Below, in pieces: positions 34,421 to 42,369 of a DNA stretch of 64,000 bases. The notes under the pieces are model-generated. The model did not search any database. It was not told where the DNA came from and worked only from the letters and a program-made list of their open reading frames with translations. Within the stretch, counting starts at the first letter, position 1, and each line of letters starts with the position of its first letter. This DNA is from Paraburkholderia caribensis (GTDB taxonomy: Bacteria > Pseudomonadota > Gammaproteobacteria > Burkholderiales > Burkholderiaceae). Made by a program: the position numbers and the translations under genes. The stretch is from positions 3,624,146 to 3,688,145 of the forward strand of contig NZ_CP026101.1 in the NCBI RefSeq assembly GCF_002902945.1. The letters run 5' to 3'.

Positions 34421-35638
34421 ATGCCCGCATTCCGTTTCGAAGCGATCGATGCCGCCGGCAAGGCGCAAAAAGGCGTGCTCGATGCCGACAGCGCGCGCGG
34501 CGCGCGCACGCAATTGCGCACGCAAGGTCTCACGCCGCTGGTCGTCGAACCGGCGGCGACGCGCACGCGCGGCGAGCGCACCCAGCGGCTGTCGTTGGGG
34601 CGCAAGCTGTCGCAGCGCGAGCAGGCGATTCTCACGCGACAACTCGCAAGTCTGCTGATCGCCGGTCTGCCGCTCGACGAAGCACTCTCGGTACTCACCG
34701 AACAATCGGAGCGCGATTACATCCGCGAACTGATGGCCGCGATCCGTGCGGAAGTGCTGGGCGGCCATTCGCTGGCGAACGCGCTGTCGCAGCATCCGAA
34801 AGATTTTCCCGAGATCTACCGCGCGCTCGTCGCAGCGGGCGAACATACGGGCAAGCTCGGACTCGTGCTGTCGCGGCTCGCCGATTACATCGAGCAGCGC
34901 AACGCGCTCAAGCAGAAGATCGTGCTCGCGTTCACGTATCCGACCATCGTGACGATCATTGCATTCGGCATCGTCACGTTCCTGCTGAGCTATGTCGTGC
35001 CGCAGGTCGTCAATGTGTTCGCCAGCACGAAGCAGCAGTTGCCGATCCTCACCGTGATGATGATGGCGCTCTCCAGCTTCGTGCGGAACTGGTGGTGGGC
35101 AATGCTGATCGCGCTGGTGATCGTCGTGTATGTGGTGCGCGCCATACTCGCGCAGCCGGGCCCGCGTCTCGCGTTCGATCGCTGGACGCTGACGGCGCCC
35201 CTCTTCGGCAAGCTCGTGCGCGGCTACAACACGGTGCGCTTCGCGAGCACGCTCGGCATTCTGACGGCGGCGGGCGTGCCGATTCTGCGCGCGTTGCAGG
35301 CCGCGAGCGAAACCCTCAGCAACAAGGCGATGCGCAACAACATCGACGATGCCATCGTGCGTGTGCGCGAAGGCACGTCGCTGTCGCGCGCGCTCGGCAA
35401 CACGAAGACGTTTCCGCCCGTGCTCGTGCACCTGATCCGTTCCGGCGAAGCGACAGGCGACGTGACGACGATGCTCGACCGTGCGGCCGAAGGCGAAGCG
35501 CGCGAACTCGAACGGCGCACGATGTTCCTGACAAGCCTGCTGGAACCGCTGCTGATTCTCGCGATGGGCGGCGTGGTGCTGGTGATCGTGCTGGCCGTGA
35601 TGCTGCCGATCATCGAGTTGAACAACCTGGTGCAGTGA
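34421..35638 (+). CDS. gspF: Type II secretion system inner-membrane platform protein GspF
   Basis: This 405-residue polytopic protein has two T2SF domains, each with a cytoplasmic helical bundle, and three membrane segments (about 170-195, 220-245, 375-400). Signatures are RQLASLLIAGLPLDEAL and FASTLGILTAAGVPILRAL. It couples GspE to pseudopilin assembly. It begins 5 bp after gspE, so it is in the same operon. Confidence 0.94.
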   Translation: MPAFRFEAIDAAGKAQKGVLDADSARGARTQLRTQGLTPLVVEPAATRTRGERTQRLSLGRKLSQREQAILTRQLASLLIAGLPLDEALSVLTEQSERDYIRELMAAIRAEVLGGHSLANALSQHPKDFPEIYRALVAAGEHTGKLGLVLSRLADYIEQRNALKQKIVLAFTYPTIVTIIAFGIVTFLLSYVVPQVVNVFASTKQQLPILTVMMMALSSFVRNWWWAMLIALVIVVYVVRAILAQPGPRLAFDRWTLTAPLFGKLVRGYNTVRFASTLGILTAAGVPILRALQAASETLSNKAMRNNIDDAIVRVREGTSLSRALGNTKTFPPVLVHLIRSGEATGDVTTMLDRAAEGEARELERRTMFLTSLLEPLLILAMGGVVLVIVLAVMLPIIELNNLVQ

Positions 35639-35713
35639 CGGCGCGTCAGCGTCTGAAAGACTTGCAAGCCGGACCGATGCTTTCAGTTTGCGCCGGCCCG
35701 GCGGAGAAGGAAA

Positions 35714-36127
35714 TCAGCGCACGTAGATGGTCGGGCCGGGCGGGTTCGCGGGAAGGAACACTTCGGAGCGGGAGCCGTTGCGGTCGATGATGATCGAGCG
35801 GGCGCGCACTTCGCCGAGTTTGACGCCTTGCATGATGGTGCTGCCCAGCGATACGGCGTGCGGCGGTTCGCCGCCCGTGCTGATGATCGCGGCAGCGCCG
35901 TGGCTCAACGCGAGGATGCCGAACAGATGAATGTCCTGATTGGCGGTGCGCGTGAGCTGGCCGCCGAACAGGGCCGCAGCCTGATCCGTCGAGACGGGCG
36001 CGCGCACGGCGGCGGCGGGCACGGGCGCGCCGGAATGCGACGTGAGTGTGACGACCCAGTAAGTGAGTGTCGCGCAGAACACGGCGAAGACGGCGAGCGA
36101 AATCAGGCGGATCTGGAGAGCGTTCAT
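35714..36127 (-). CDS. gspC: Short GspC-type protein, transcribed against the gsp operon
   Basis: This 137-residue inner-membrane protein has one N-terminal membrane segment (about 7-28) and then an HR-like periplasmic domain (LFGILALSHGAAAIISTG...HAVSLGSTIMQGVKLGEV). Those features match the GspC homology region that contacts the secretin. It has no PDZ or coiled-coil domain, so it is half the usual length. It sits on the minus strand between gspF and gspG, an arrangement I associate with Burkholderia T2SS clusters. Separate transcription may allow independent dosage. Confidence 0.82.
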   Translation of the reverse strand: MNALQIRLISLAVFAVFCATLTYWVVTLTSHSGAPVPAAAVRAPVSTDQAAALFGGQLTRTANQDIHLFGILALSHGAAAIISTGGEPPHAVSLGSTIMQGVKLGEVRARSIIIDRNGSRSEVFLPANPPGPTIYVR

Positions 36128-36297
36128 GCGTGTGATTGTACGGACTATTGTGAATTTTGCGGCATACGGATCGGCAGATCGGAAGCCTACAACTGCGTGA
36201 CATTAAAATGATCGACCGGACGTGCAGAGTGCTGAATTCTCAACGCATTGCGTGACGTCTGATCGATCGACCCTTCATTCAAACGAGGTAGCAAGCT

Positions 36298-36774
36298 ATG
36301 CAAATGTGGACCAGTCGCCGCAACGAGATCGCGGCCATGCGCGCGGGCCAGCGCGCCCGCCTTCAACGCGGGTTCACGCTGATCGAAATCATGGTCGTGA
36401 TCGCGATCCTGGGCATTCTGGCCGCGCTGATCGTGCCGAAGATCATGAGCCGTCCGGACGAAGCCCGCCGCGTCGCGGCCAAGCAGGACATCGGCACGAT
36501 CATGCAGTCGCTCAAGCTCTATCGTCTCGACAACGGCCGTTATCCGACGCAGGAGCAAGGCCTGCGTGCGCTGATCGAAAAGCCGTCGACGGACCCGGTG
36601 CCGAACAACTGGAAGGACGGCGGCTATCTCGAGCGTCTGCCCAATGACCCGTGGGGCAATTCCTATCAGTATCTGAACCCGGGTGTGCACGGCGAGATCG
36701 ACGTGTTCAGCTACGGCGCGGACGGCAAGGCGGGCGGCGAAGGCAACGATGCCGACGTCGGCTCGTGGCAATAA
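36298..36774 (+). CDS. gspG: Type II secretion system major pseudopilin GspG
   Basis: This 158-residue protein has the prepilin cleavage motif RG|FTLIEIMVVIAILGI after a 24-residue leader. The GspG-specific calcium-binding C-terminus follows (LPNDPWGNSYQYLNPG and FSYGADGKAGGEG). GspO peptidase, encoded elsewhere, would process it. Leader length is on the long side; a later ATG at residue 14 is possible. The gspC gene lies divergently upstream with 170 bp between. Confidence 0.94.
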   Translation: MQMWTSRRNEIAAMRAGQRARLQRGFTLIEIMVVIAILGILAALIVPKIMSRPDEARRVAAKQDIGTIMQSLKLYRLDNGRYPTQEQGLRALIEKPSTDPVPNNWKDGGYLERLPNDPWGNSYQYLNPGVHGEIDVFSYGADGKAGGEGNDADVGSWQ

Positions 36775-36811
36775 GCGCTTCACGCTGATTGAATCGACAT
36801 CGATCGTCACC

Positions 36812-37366
36812 ATGCGATTGCACGACTGCATGCCGCGCGCCGTTCGTGAAGCCGCCCGCGTCGACAACGCGCGCGGCTGCATGAAGCAGGATGCACTGCG
36901 CACGGCCGCACGCCAACGCCAGCGCGGTTTCACGCTGCTCGAAATGCTGGTGGTGCTGGTGATCGCCGGCCTGCTGGTGTCGCTTGCATCGCTGTCGCTG
37001 ACGCGCAATCCGCGCACGGATCTGAACGAGGAAGCGCAGCGTCTCGCGCTGCTGTTCGAATCGGCGGGTGACGAAGCGCAAGTGCGCGCGCGCCCTGTTT
37101 CGTGGCTGCCGCTGGACGGCGGCTTTCGTTTCGATATCCACACCAGCGACGGCTGGCGTCCGCTGCGCGACGATCTGCTCGGGCCGCGCCGCTGGGAAGG
37201 CGGCGTGACGGGCGTGACGATCGAGTATCCCGGTTCCGACACACATTCGGACCGCATCGTGTTCGGCACGGAGAGCATCGATACGCCCGTGCAGGTGACG
37301 CTCTTTTCCGCCGCGGGGCGCGTGACGATCATCGGCACGGGCAACGGCCGGTACGAGGTGCGCTGA
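36812..37366 (+). CDS. gspH: Type II secretion system minor pseudopilin GspH
   Basis: This 184-residue minor pseudopilin has processing site RG|FTLLEMLVVLVIAGLLVS followed by a beta-rich domain ending VTIIGTGNGRYEVR. The start is uncertain: ATG at 36812, 36830 or 36881 all lack a good ribosome site. In the same frame just upstream, overlapping the gspG end, lies a second FTLIES motif without a hydrophobic helix. The stop overlaps the gspI start. Confidence 0.85.
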   Translation: MRLHDCMPRAVREAARVDNARGCMKQDALRTAARQRQRGFTLLEMLVVLVIAGLLVSLASLSLTRNPRTDLNEEAQRLALLFESAGDEAQVRARPVSWLPLDGGFRFDIHTSDGWRPLRDDLLGPRRWEGGVTGVTIEYPGSDTHSDRIVFGTESIDTPVQVTLFSAAGRVTIIGTGNGRYEVR

Positions 37367-37797
37367 TGCAGTGTGCGCTTCGTGTTCGCCGCGCGCGCGG
37401 CACGCTGGATAACCCAAATCGCAAGCGGGCGGGAGGCTTCACGATGATCGAAGTGCTGGTCGCGCTGGCGATCATCGCGGTCGCGCTGGCCGCTTCGCTG
37501 CGCGCGGTCGGCAGTCTCGCGACGGGCGAGGCCGATCTGCATCGGCGGCTGCTGGCGGGCTGGAGCGCGGATAACGCGCTCGCCCAGCTCCATCTGGCGC
37601 ACGCGTGGCCGGAAGTCGGCTCGCAGAGCTTCGACTGCTCGCAGGGCAACCTGCAACTGATTTGCACGGAAAACGTGAGCGCGACGCCGAACCCTGTGTT
37701 TCGACGCGTCGAGGTTTCAGTGACGTCGCCCGGCCGGCCGGGCAACCTCGCGCAGATGGTAACGGTAATCGCGAATGAAACGAATCGCTCGCTCTGA
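37366..37797 (+). CDS. gspI: Type II secretion system minor pseudopilin GspI
   Basis: This 143-residue protein has leader and motif GG|FTMIEVLVALAIIAVALAAS and a GspI C-terminal domain with a cysteine pair (FDCSQGNLQLICTEN) likely disulphide-bonded. Translation starts within the gspH stop (TGATG). It forms the pseudopilus tip with GspJ and GspK. Confidence 0.92.
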   Translation: MQCALRVRRARGTLDNPNRKRAGGFTMIEVLVALAIIAVALAASLRAVGSLATGEADLHRRLLAGWSADNALAQLHLAHAWPEVGSQSFDCSQGNLQLICTENVSATPNPVFRRVEVSVTSPGRPGNLAQMVTVIANETNRSL

Positions 37798-38479
37798 GCA
37801 CGACGTCTCGCGCGTTCGGCGTTCGCCGCTGCTGAGAAAGACAGCGGGCGGTTTCACGCTAATCGAACTGCTCGTTGCCATTGCGATTCTGGCCGTGATC
37901 GCGGTGCTGTCGTGGCGCGGACTGGACCAGATCATCCGTGGACGCCAGACAATCACGAACGCGATGGAAGACGAGCGCGTATTCGCGCAGTTTTTCGATC
38001 AGATGCGCATCGACGTGCGCAACGCCGCATCCGACGACGAAGCGGGCGAACCGGCCGTCGCGGTGAACGGCAATGCGCTGCAGATCGTGCGCTACATGCG
38101 CGCGCCGGGCGCGGCGCCACGGCTGGTTGTCGTGCGGTATCGGATCACCGAGGGACGGATTCTGCGCTATGCGTCGCCGCCGCTGGCGAACATCGGCGAG
38201 GTGCGCCGCGCGCTGGGCGGTTCGGAGAACGAGAACTGGAACGTCGTGCCGTTGATCGGCGGTATTGGTGCGATTACGGCGCGGCTGTATGTGCCGAAAG
38301 TCGGCTGGACGACGCAGATGAAAGACGTGCAGTCGGCGATCACCGAGAACGACAATAATCTGAAGGTGCCTCAGCTCGGCAATGCGCCGTTGCCGAGGTC
38401 GGTGACGGGGCTCGAAGTGAGCATCGGCGCGAGTTCGCTCGCGCGGCCCGTTACGCGGGTCTTTCTCGTTGGGGAGTGA
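37775..38479 (+). CDS. gspJ: Type II secretion system minor pseudopilin GspJ
   Basis: This 234-residue protein has leader and motif GG|FTLIELLVAIAILAVIAVLSW and a large beta-rich domain (LRYASPPLANIGEVRRALGG). It overlaps the gspI 3' end by 23 bp, indicating coupled translation. It is a component of the tip complex. Confidence 0.93.
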   Translation: MKRIARSEHDVSRVRRSPLLRKTAGGFTLIELLVAIAILAVIAVLSWRGLDQIIRGRQTITNAMEDERVFAQFFDQMRIDVRNAASDDEAGEPAVAVNGNALQIVRYMRAPGAAPRLVVVRYRITEGRILRYASPPLANIGEVRRALGGSENENWNVVPLIGGIGAITARLYVPKVGWTTQMKDVQSAITENDNNLKVPQLGNAPLPRSVTGLEVSIGASSLARPVTRVFLVGE

Positions 38480-38482
38480 GTC

Positions 38483-39580
38483 TTGATCACGCGCTTTCGC
38501 CCTGCCCGTTCGAAACCTGCCGCTCAACGCGGCGCAGCCATCATCAGCGCGCTGCTGGTCGTCGCGCTGTCCGCGATTCTCGTCTCCGGCATGCTGTGGC
38601 GGGAGCAGGTGCAGATCCGGCGCATCGAGAATCAACGGCTGCTGGCGCAGGCGCAGTGGGTGTCGCGCGGCGCGCTCGACTGGACGCGGCTCATTCTTCG
38701 TTCCGAAGGCGATACGTCGGCGGGCATCACGTATCTTGGCGGCGTCTGGGGCGTGCCGATCGCGCGCACGCGCCTGTCCGATTTCCTCGGGCAGATCGGC
38801 GAGGTGCGCGCGCAGGAAGGCGGCGCCACGTATATCTCCGGTTCCATCGAGGATGCGCAGGCCAAATTCAATCTGCGCAACCTCGTCTCAACGGCGGTGC
38901 CTGGCGCGCTGACGCTGAACGTTCAGCAGATCCAGTCGTTCCAGCGTTTGTTGCAGCTTCTTGGCATCAACGGGCAACTGGCGAAGAACACCGCGCTGCA
39001 ATTGCGCGCGGGACTGCGGCAATCGGCGACGCGCTTCCAGACGGCGGCCAATCCCGCCACCGTCGATCCAACGCAGCCGCAAGGCGGCGCGACTGGCGGC
39101 GGCAATTACACCGATCAGCCCGGTCTCGAAGACGCCGACGAGAACGCGCCCGTCGCACCGCTTCAGATGACGGGCGTCGATTCGCTGCTCGACGTGCCCG
39201 GCTTCACGCCAGAGATGATCGCGCGGCTGCGCCCGTTCGTGACCGTGTTGCCCACCACGACGCCCGTCAACATGAACACCGCGCCCGCCGAGGTCGTTGC
39301 GGCCGTCGTGCCGGGCATGAATCTGTCGAATGCGCAGGCGTTCGTCGCACGGCGGGAGACGGTGTTCTTCCACAACGTCGGCGATGTGCAGCTCGCGTTG
39401 CGCGGCGCGGGCGTCCAGCAGCTGGTGTTCGATCCGAATCAGCTCGACGTGAACACCAGCTACTTCCTGATCCACGGACGCGTCGAGCATGAGCGCGCCG
39501 AAGTCGATCGCACCACCCTCGTCTATCGCGACGCGCTGACGCATACCACGCGTATCGTATGGGGACGAGATCAACTATGA
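38483..39580 (+). CDS. gspK: Type II secretion system minor pseudopilin GspK
   Basis: This 365-residue large minor pseudopilin has leader QRG|AAIISALLVVALSAILVS; the usual +5 Glu is absent, as is typical of GspK, which caps the pseudopilus. Its big alpha domain includes GVDSLLDVPGFTPEMIARL and VNMNTAPAEVVAAV. The start is a TTG at 38483 after GGGGAGTGAG, three bases past the gspJ stop; no ATG lies near enough. Confidence 0.92.
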   Translation: MITRFRPARSKPAAQRGAAIISALLVVALSAILVSGMLWREQVQIRRIENQRLLAQAQWVSRGALDWTRLILRSEGDTSAGITYLGGVWGVPIARTRLSDFLGQIGEVRAQEGGATYISGSIEDAQAKFNLRNLVSTAVPGALTLNVQQIQSFQRLLQLLGINGQLAKNTALQLRAGLRQSATRFQTAANPATVDPTQPQGGATGGGNYTDQPGLEDADENAPVAPLQMTGVDSLLDVPGFTPEMIARLRPFVTVLPTTTPVNMNTAPAEVVAAVVPGMNLSNAQAFVARRETVFFHNVGDVQLALRGAGVQQLVFDPNQLDVNTSYFLIHGRVEHERAEVDRTTLVYRDALTHTTRIVWGRDQL

Positions 39581-39608
39581 ACAACGCAATTTCCCGAGAG
39601 AGTGGCCT

Positions 39609-40979
39609 TTGAGCACGCTGATCGTTCTTCTGCCGCCGCGTGATCCGGCGGTGCCGTCGCAGGAATGGCAACTGCCGGAGTTGCCGTTTCTGCTGCTCGA
39701 CAAATCGGGGCGCGTCCAGCGCGCCGGCCGCTCGGCGCCCGGCCTGCTGCCGCGTGCGAGCGCGACCGTGCTGATGCTCGCCGCGCGCGACTGTCTGATG
39801 CTGGCCACGGCCGTACCGCCGCTGAAAGGCCCGCGCTTGCGTCAGGCGCTGCCGAACGTCGTCGAAGATCAACTGATCCAGGACCCGCAGACCACGCACA
39901 TCGCGCTCGATCCGCAGCCGCTCGACGGCAACCGCCATGTGCTCGCGATCGTCGATCGCGGCTGGTTCCGCTATATCGTCGAGACGTTTGCGGCGGCGGG
40001 TCATCGCAATGTGAAGGTGGTGCCCGTCACCCGTTGTCTGCCGCAGCCCGTCGCCGCGATGGCGGCCGACGTGCCTGTGGAGGAAGCCGTTGCCGCTGGC
40101 GCCGATGCCCCACCGCCGCGCGCCGAGCCCGTCGTTGCAGGCCTCACGCCCGTCGTTGCGGCCGTGCTGGGGCATGTCGTGCCGTCGACGGCCGCCGTGC
40201 TCGGCGAAGGCGCCGTCGACGCCGCACCGCCGCGCGTCGAGCTTGCGCTCGCGCGCGGTCCGCTCGGTGAAGGGCTGGCCGTGCCGGAATCGGCGGTTGG
40301 CGCGACGGTGGCGGCGCTCGCGGGCGATGCGCCCGTCACGCTTTACACGCTCGTCGATTTGCCGGGCAGCGAGCCGCGCCTGGCGTCGGTGGCGCAGACC
40401 GGGCGCCCTTCTATCGCTGGTTCGCTGCCCGTCTCGTTCGAAACGCTCGCGCGTAACGCGATCCAGTGCCGCTTCGATCTCGCGCAGTTCGAGTTTGCCG
40501 TGCAGCCGTGGCGCCTCGATCGCGCGTCGCTGCGCCGCCTGCGCTTGCCGTTGTGGCTGCTGGTGGGCACGGTGCTCGTCGCAATCATCGGCGCGAATGT
40601 GCAGTGGCTGATGTTGTCGCGTCAGCGCGATGCGATCAGCGCGCAGATGACCGAGCTGCTGCTCAACACCTTTCCGAAGACCACGGTCGTGCTCGACGCG
40701 CCCGATCAGATGGCGCGTCAGTTGCAGCAATTGCGCGTCGCGGCGGGCGAGCTGTCGCCGGACGATTTCCTTTCTCTCGCGGACGGGCTGGCGCGCTCGC
40801 TGGGGCCGATTCCCGTCAACGGTCTTGCTGCGCTCGACTATCACGACCGTCGTGTCGATGTGACGTTCAAACCCGAGATCAAGGTCGATCCCGATTTCCA
40901 GCAGCGCCTGACGCGCAATGGCCTGACGGGCGCGATCGACAGCAACACCGGCAAGTGGACGATCAGGAACGGACAATGA
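39609..40979 (+). CDS. gspL: Type II secretion system assembly-platform protein GspL
   Basis: This 456-residue bitopic protein has an N-terminal actin-like cytoplasmic domain that docks GspE, a single membrane helix (about 318-338: LRLPLWLLVGTVLVAIIGA) and a periplasmic ferredoxin-like domain. An Ala/Val/Pro-rich stretch around 155-225 is longer than usual. A TTG at 39609 after GAGAGAGTGG is the best start. The stop overlaps the gspM start as ATGA. Confidence 0.9.
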   Translation: MSTLIVLLPPRDPAVPSQEWQLPELPFLLLDKSGRVQRAGRSAPGLLPRASATVLMLAARDCLMLATAVPPLKGPRLRQALPNVVEDQLIQDPQTTHIALDPQPLDGNRHVLAIVDRGWFRYIVETFAAAGHRNVKVVPVTRCLPQPVAAMAADVPVEEAVAAGADAPPPRAEPVVAGLTPVVAAVLGHVVPSTAAVLGEGAVDAAPPRVELALARGPLGEGLAVPESAVGATVAALAGDAPVTLYTLVDLPGSEPRLASVAQTGRPSIAGSLPVSFETLARNAIQCRFDLAQFEFAVQPWRLDRASLRRLRLPLWLLVGTVLVAIIGANVQWLMLSRQRDAISAQMTELLLNTFPKTTVVLDAPDQMARQLQQLRVAAGELSPDDFLSLADGLARSLGPIPVNGLAALDYHDRRVDVTFKPEIKVDPDFQQRLTRNGLTGAIDSNTGKWTIRNGQ

Positions 40980-41479
40980 AAGCAGAACTGTTGAACACGT
41001 GGGCCGGCTTCTGGGATGCCCGCACGCCGCGCGAGAAAGCGCTTTTGACGTGGGGCGGCGCGGTGCTGGCTGTCGTCATCGTCTGGTCGGTGTTGTGGGC
41101 GCCCGCGCAGGAAGGACGCGCGCGGCTGCGCGAATCGATCCCGGGCCTGCAGCGCCAGCTTTCGCAAATGACCGCGCAGGCGAACGAGGCGCGCGCGCTG
41201 TCGGCGGCGGCACAGGGCGTGGCGCCGACGGGCGGCGCGCTGAAGGACGCGCTGACGGCGTCGCTGAACGACCACGGGCTCGCGCCGACGCAGGTGCAGG
41301 TGCTCGGCAACGCGGTGCAGATCCAGTTGAAGAACGCATCGTTTCCCGCTTGGACCGAATGGCTCGACGATGCGCGCAAGCAGTTCAAGGTGCAGGTGTC
41401 CGAGGCGCACGTCACGGGGTTGAAGCAGGACGGCCAGGTCGATCTGACGGCATCGCTGCAACCGGCAACGATCAAATGA
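40976..41479 (+). CDS. gspM: Type II secretion system assembly-platform protein GspM
   Basis: This 167-residue bitopic protein has a short cytoplasmic tail, a membrane helix (about 23-43), then a coiled coil and a ferredoxin-like periplasmic domain (LAPTQVQVLGNAVQIQLKNA). It dimerises with GspL. ATG at 40976 overlaps the gspL stop. Confidence 0.92.
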   Translation: MKAELLNTWAGFWDARTPREKALLTWGGAVLAVVIVWSVLWAPAQEGRARLRESIPGLQRQLSQMTAQANEARALSAAAQGVAPTGGALKDALTASLNDHGLAPTQVQVLGNAVQIQLKNASFPAWTEWLDDARKQFKVQVSEAHVTGLKQDGQVDLTASLQPATIK

Positions 41480-41501
41480 CGGCGCAGCCACGGGATCACG
41501 C

Positions 41502-42281
41502 ATGAGTTTCTGGATGCGGCGACTACGCGCCGCGCTGCCCTGGATCGCCGTCGCGCTGATCGCGAACGTCGTGGTGTTGCTGGTGATGGCGCCCGCAGCC
41601 TGGGTCACGCCGCAGTTCTCGAAGGCCACGCAAGGGCATGTCAATCTCGTCGAGCCATCGGGTTCGCTGTGGCATGGCTCGGCTTCGCTGATGCTCGCCG
41701 CCGGGCCCGGCGCGGAAAGCGCGACGCTGTTGCCGGGGCGCATCGAATGGCGCACGTCGTTCTGGCCGTTGTTCACGGGCCGTGTGCGGATGCAGATGTT
41801 GCAAAGCCAGGCGATGCCCGATCCCGTCACGGTCGATGCCACCCTGCGCAGCGCGACGCTGTCGGGCGGCAGCATCGCCGTGCCAGCGTCGTTGCTCGCG
41901 GGCCTGGGTGCGCCGTTCAACACGCTCGATCTGCAAGGCGACGTGCGGCTGACGTGGACCGACTGGCGCAGCTTCAATCGCCAGGCATTCGGTCAGTTGA
42001 TCGTGACGCTGAACGACATGAGTTCGCGCGTGTCGCGCGTGAAGCCGCTCGGGTCGTATCGCGTGGTGTTTCAGGCCCAGGGCGGGTCCGGCACGCTCGA
42101 TCTGTCGACGACGAAGGGGCCGCTGCTGCTGAACGGTCACGGCACGCTCAGCGAGTCCTCGACGTCATTCATGGGTACCGCGAGCACCACGCCCGACTCC
42201 GTCGACAATCTCGCCGGGCTGCTGAATCTGCTCGGGCGCCCCACTGGGCCTGGACAGGTCGCGCTGACCTTCGTCCACTGA
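41502..42281 (+). CDS. gspN: Type II secretion system protein GspN
   Basis: This 259-residue protein has one N-terminal membrane helix (about 10-32) and a periplasmic beta-rich domain with GSLWHGSASLML and ending LLNLLGRPTGPGQVALTFVH, typical of GspN. This subunit is not universal and its role is unclear. It is the last gene of the cluster. The peptidase GspO and any pilotin are not in this window. Confidence 0.9.
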   Translation: MSFWMRRLRAALPWIAVALIANVVVLLVMAPAAWVTPQFSKATQGHVNLVEPSGSLWHGSASLMLAAGPGAESATLLPGRIEWRTSFWPLFTGRVRMQMLQSQAMPDPVTVDATLRSATLSGGSIAVPASLLAGLGAPFNTLDLQGDVRLTWTDWRSFNRQAFGQLIVTLNDMSSRVSRVKPLGSYRVVFQAQGGSGTLDLSTTKGPLLLNGHGTLSESSTSFMGTASTTPDSVDNLAGLLNLLGRPTGPGQVALTFVH

Positions 42282-42310
42282 TCGTTTCGCAGCTTGCCGG
42301 TGGAAAACAC

Positions 42311-42343
42311 AACGGCCGCCATGTTTGCACATGGCGGCCGTTT
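42311..42343. terminator. Bidirectional terminator between gspN and the outer-membrane factor gene
   Basis: AACGGCCGCCATGT-TTGC-ACATGGCGGCCGTT is a perfect 14-bp stem. It stands 30 bp after gspN and 27 bp after the convergent gene. U-tracts are short, so efficiency depends on the very stable stem. Confidence 0.75.
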
Positions 42344-42369
42344 GCGTTGGTGCGTGTGCCTTTTGTTGC

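Noticed and set aside
39267..40976. 569-codon minus-strand open frame across gspK and gspL
   Set aside because: Runs through two well-recognised T2SS genes on the other strand; no ribosome site or family.
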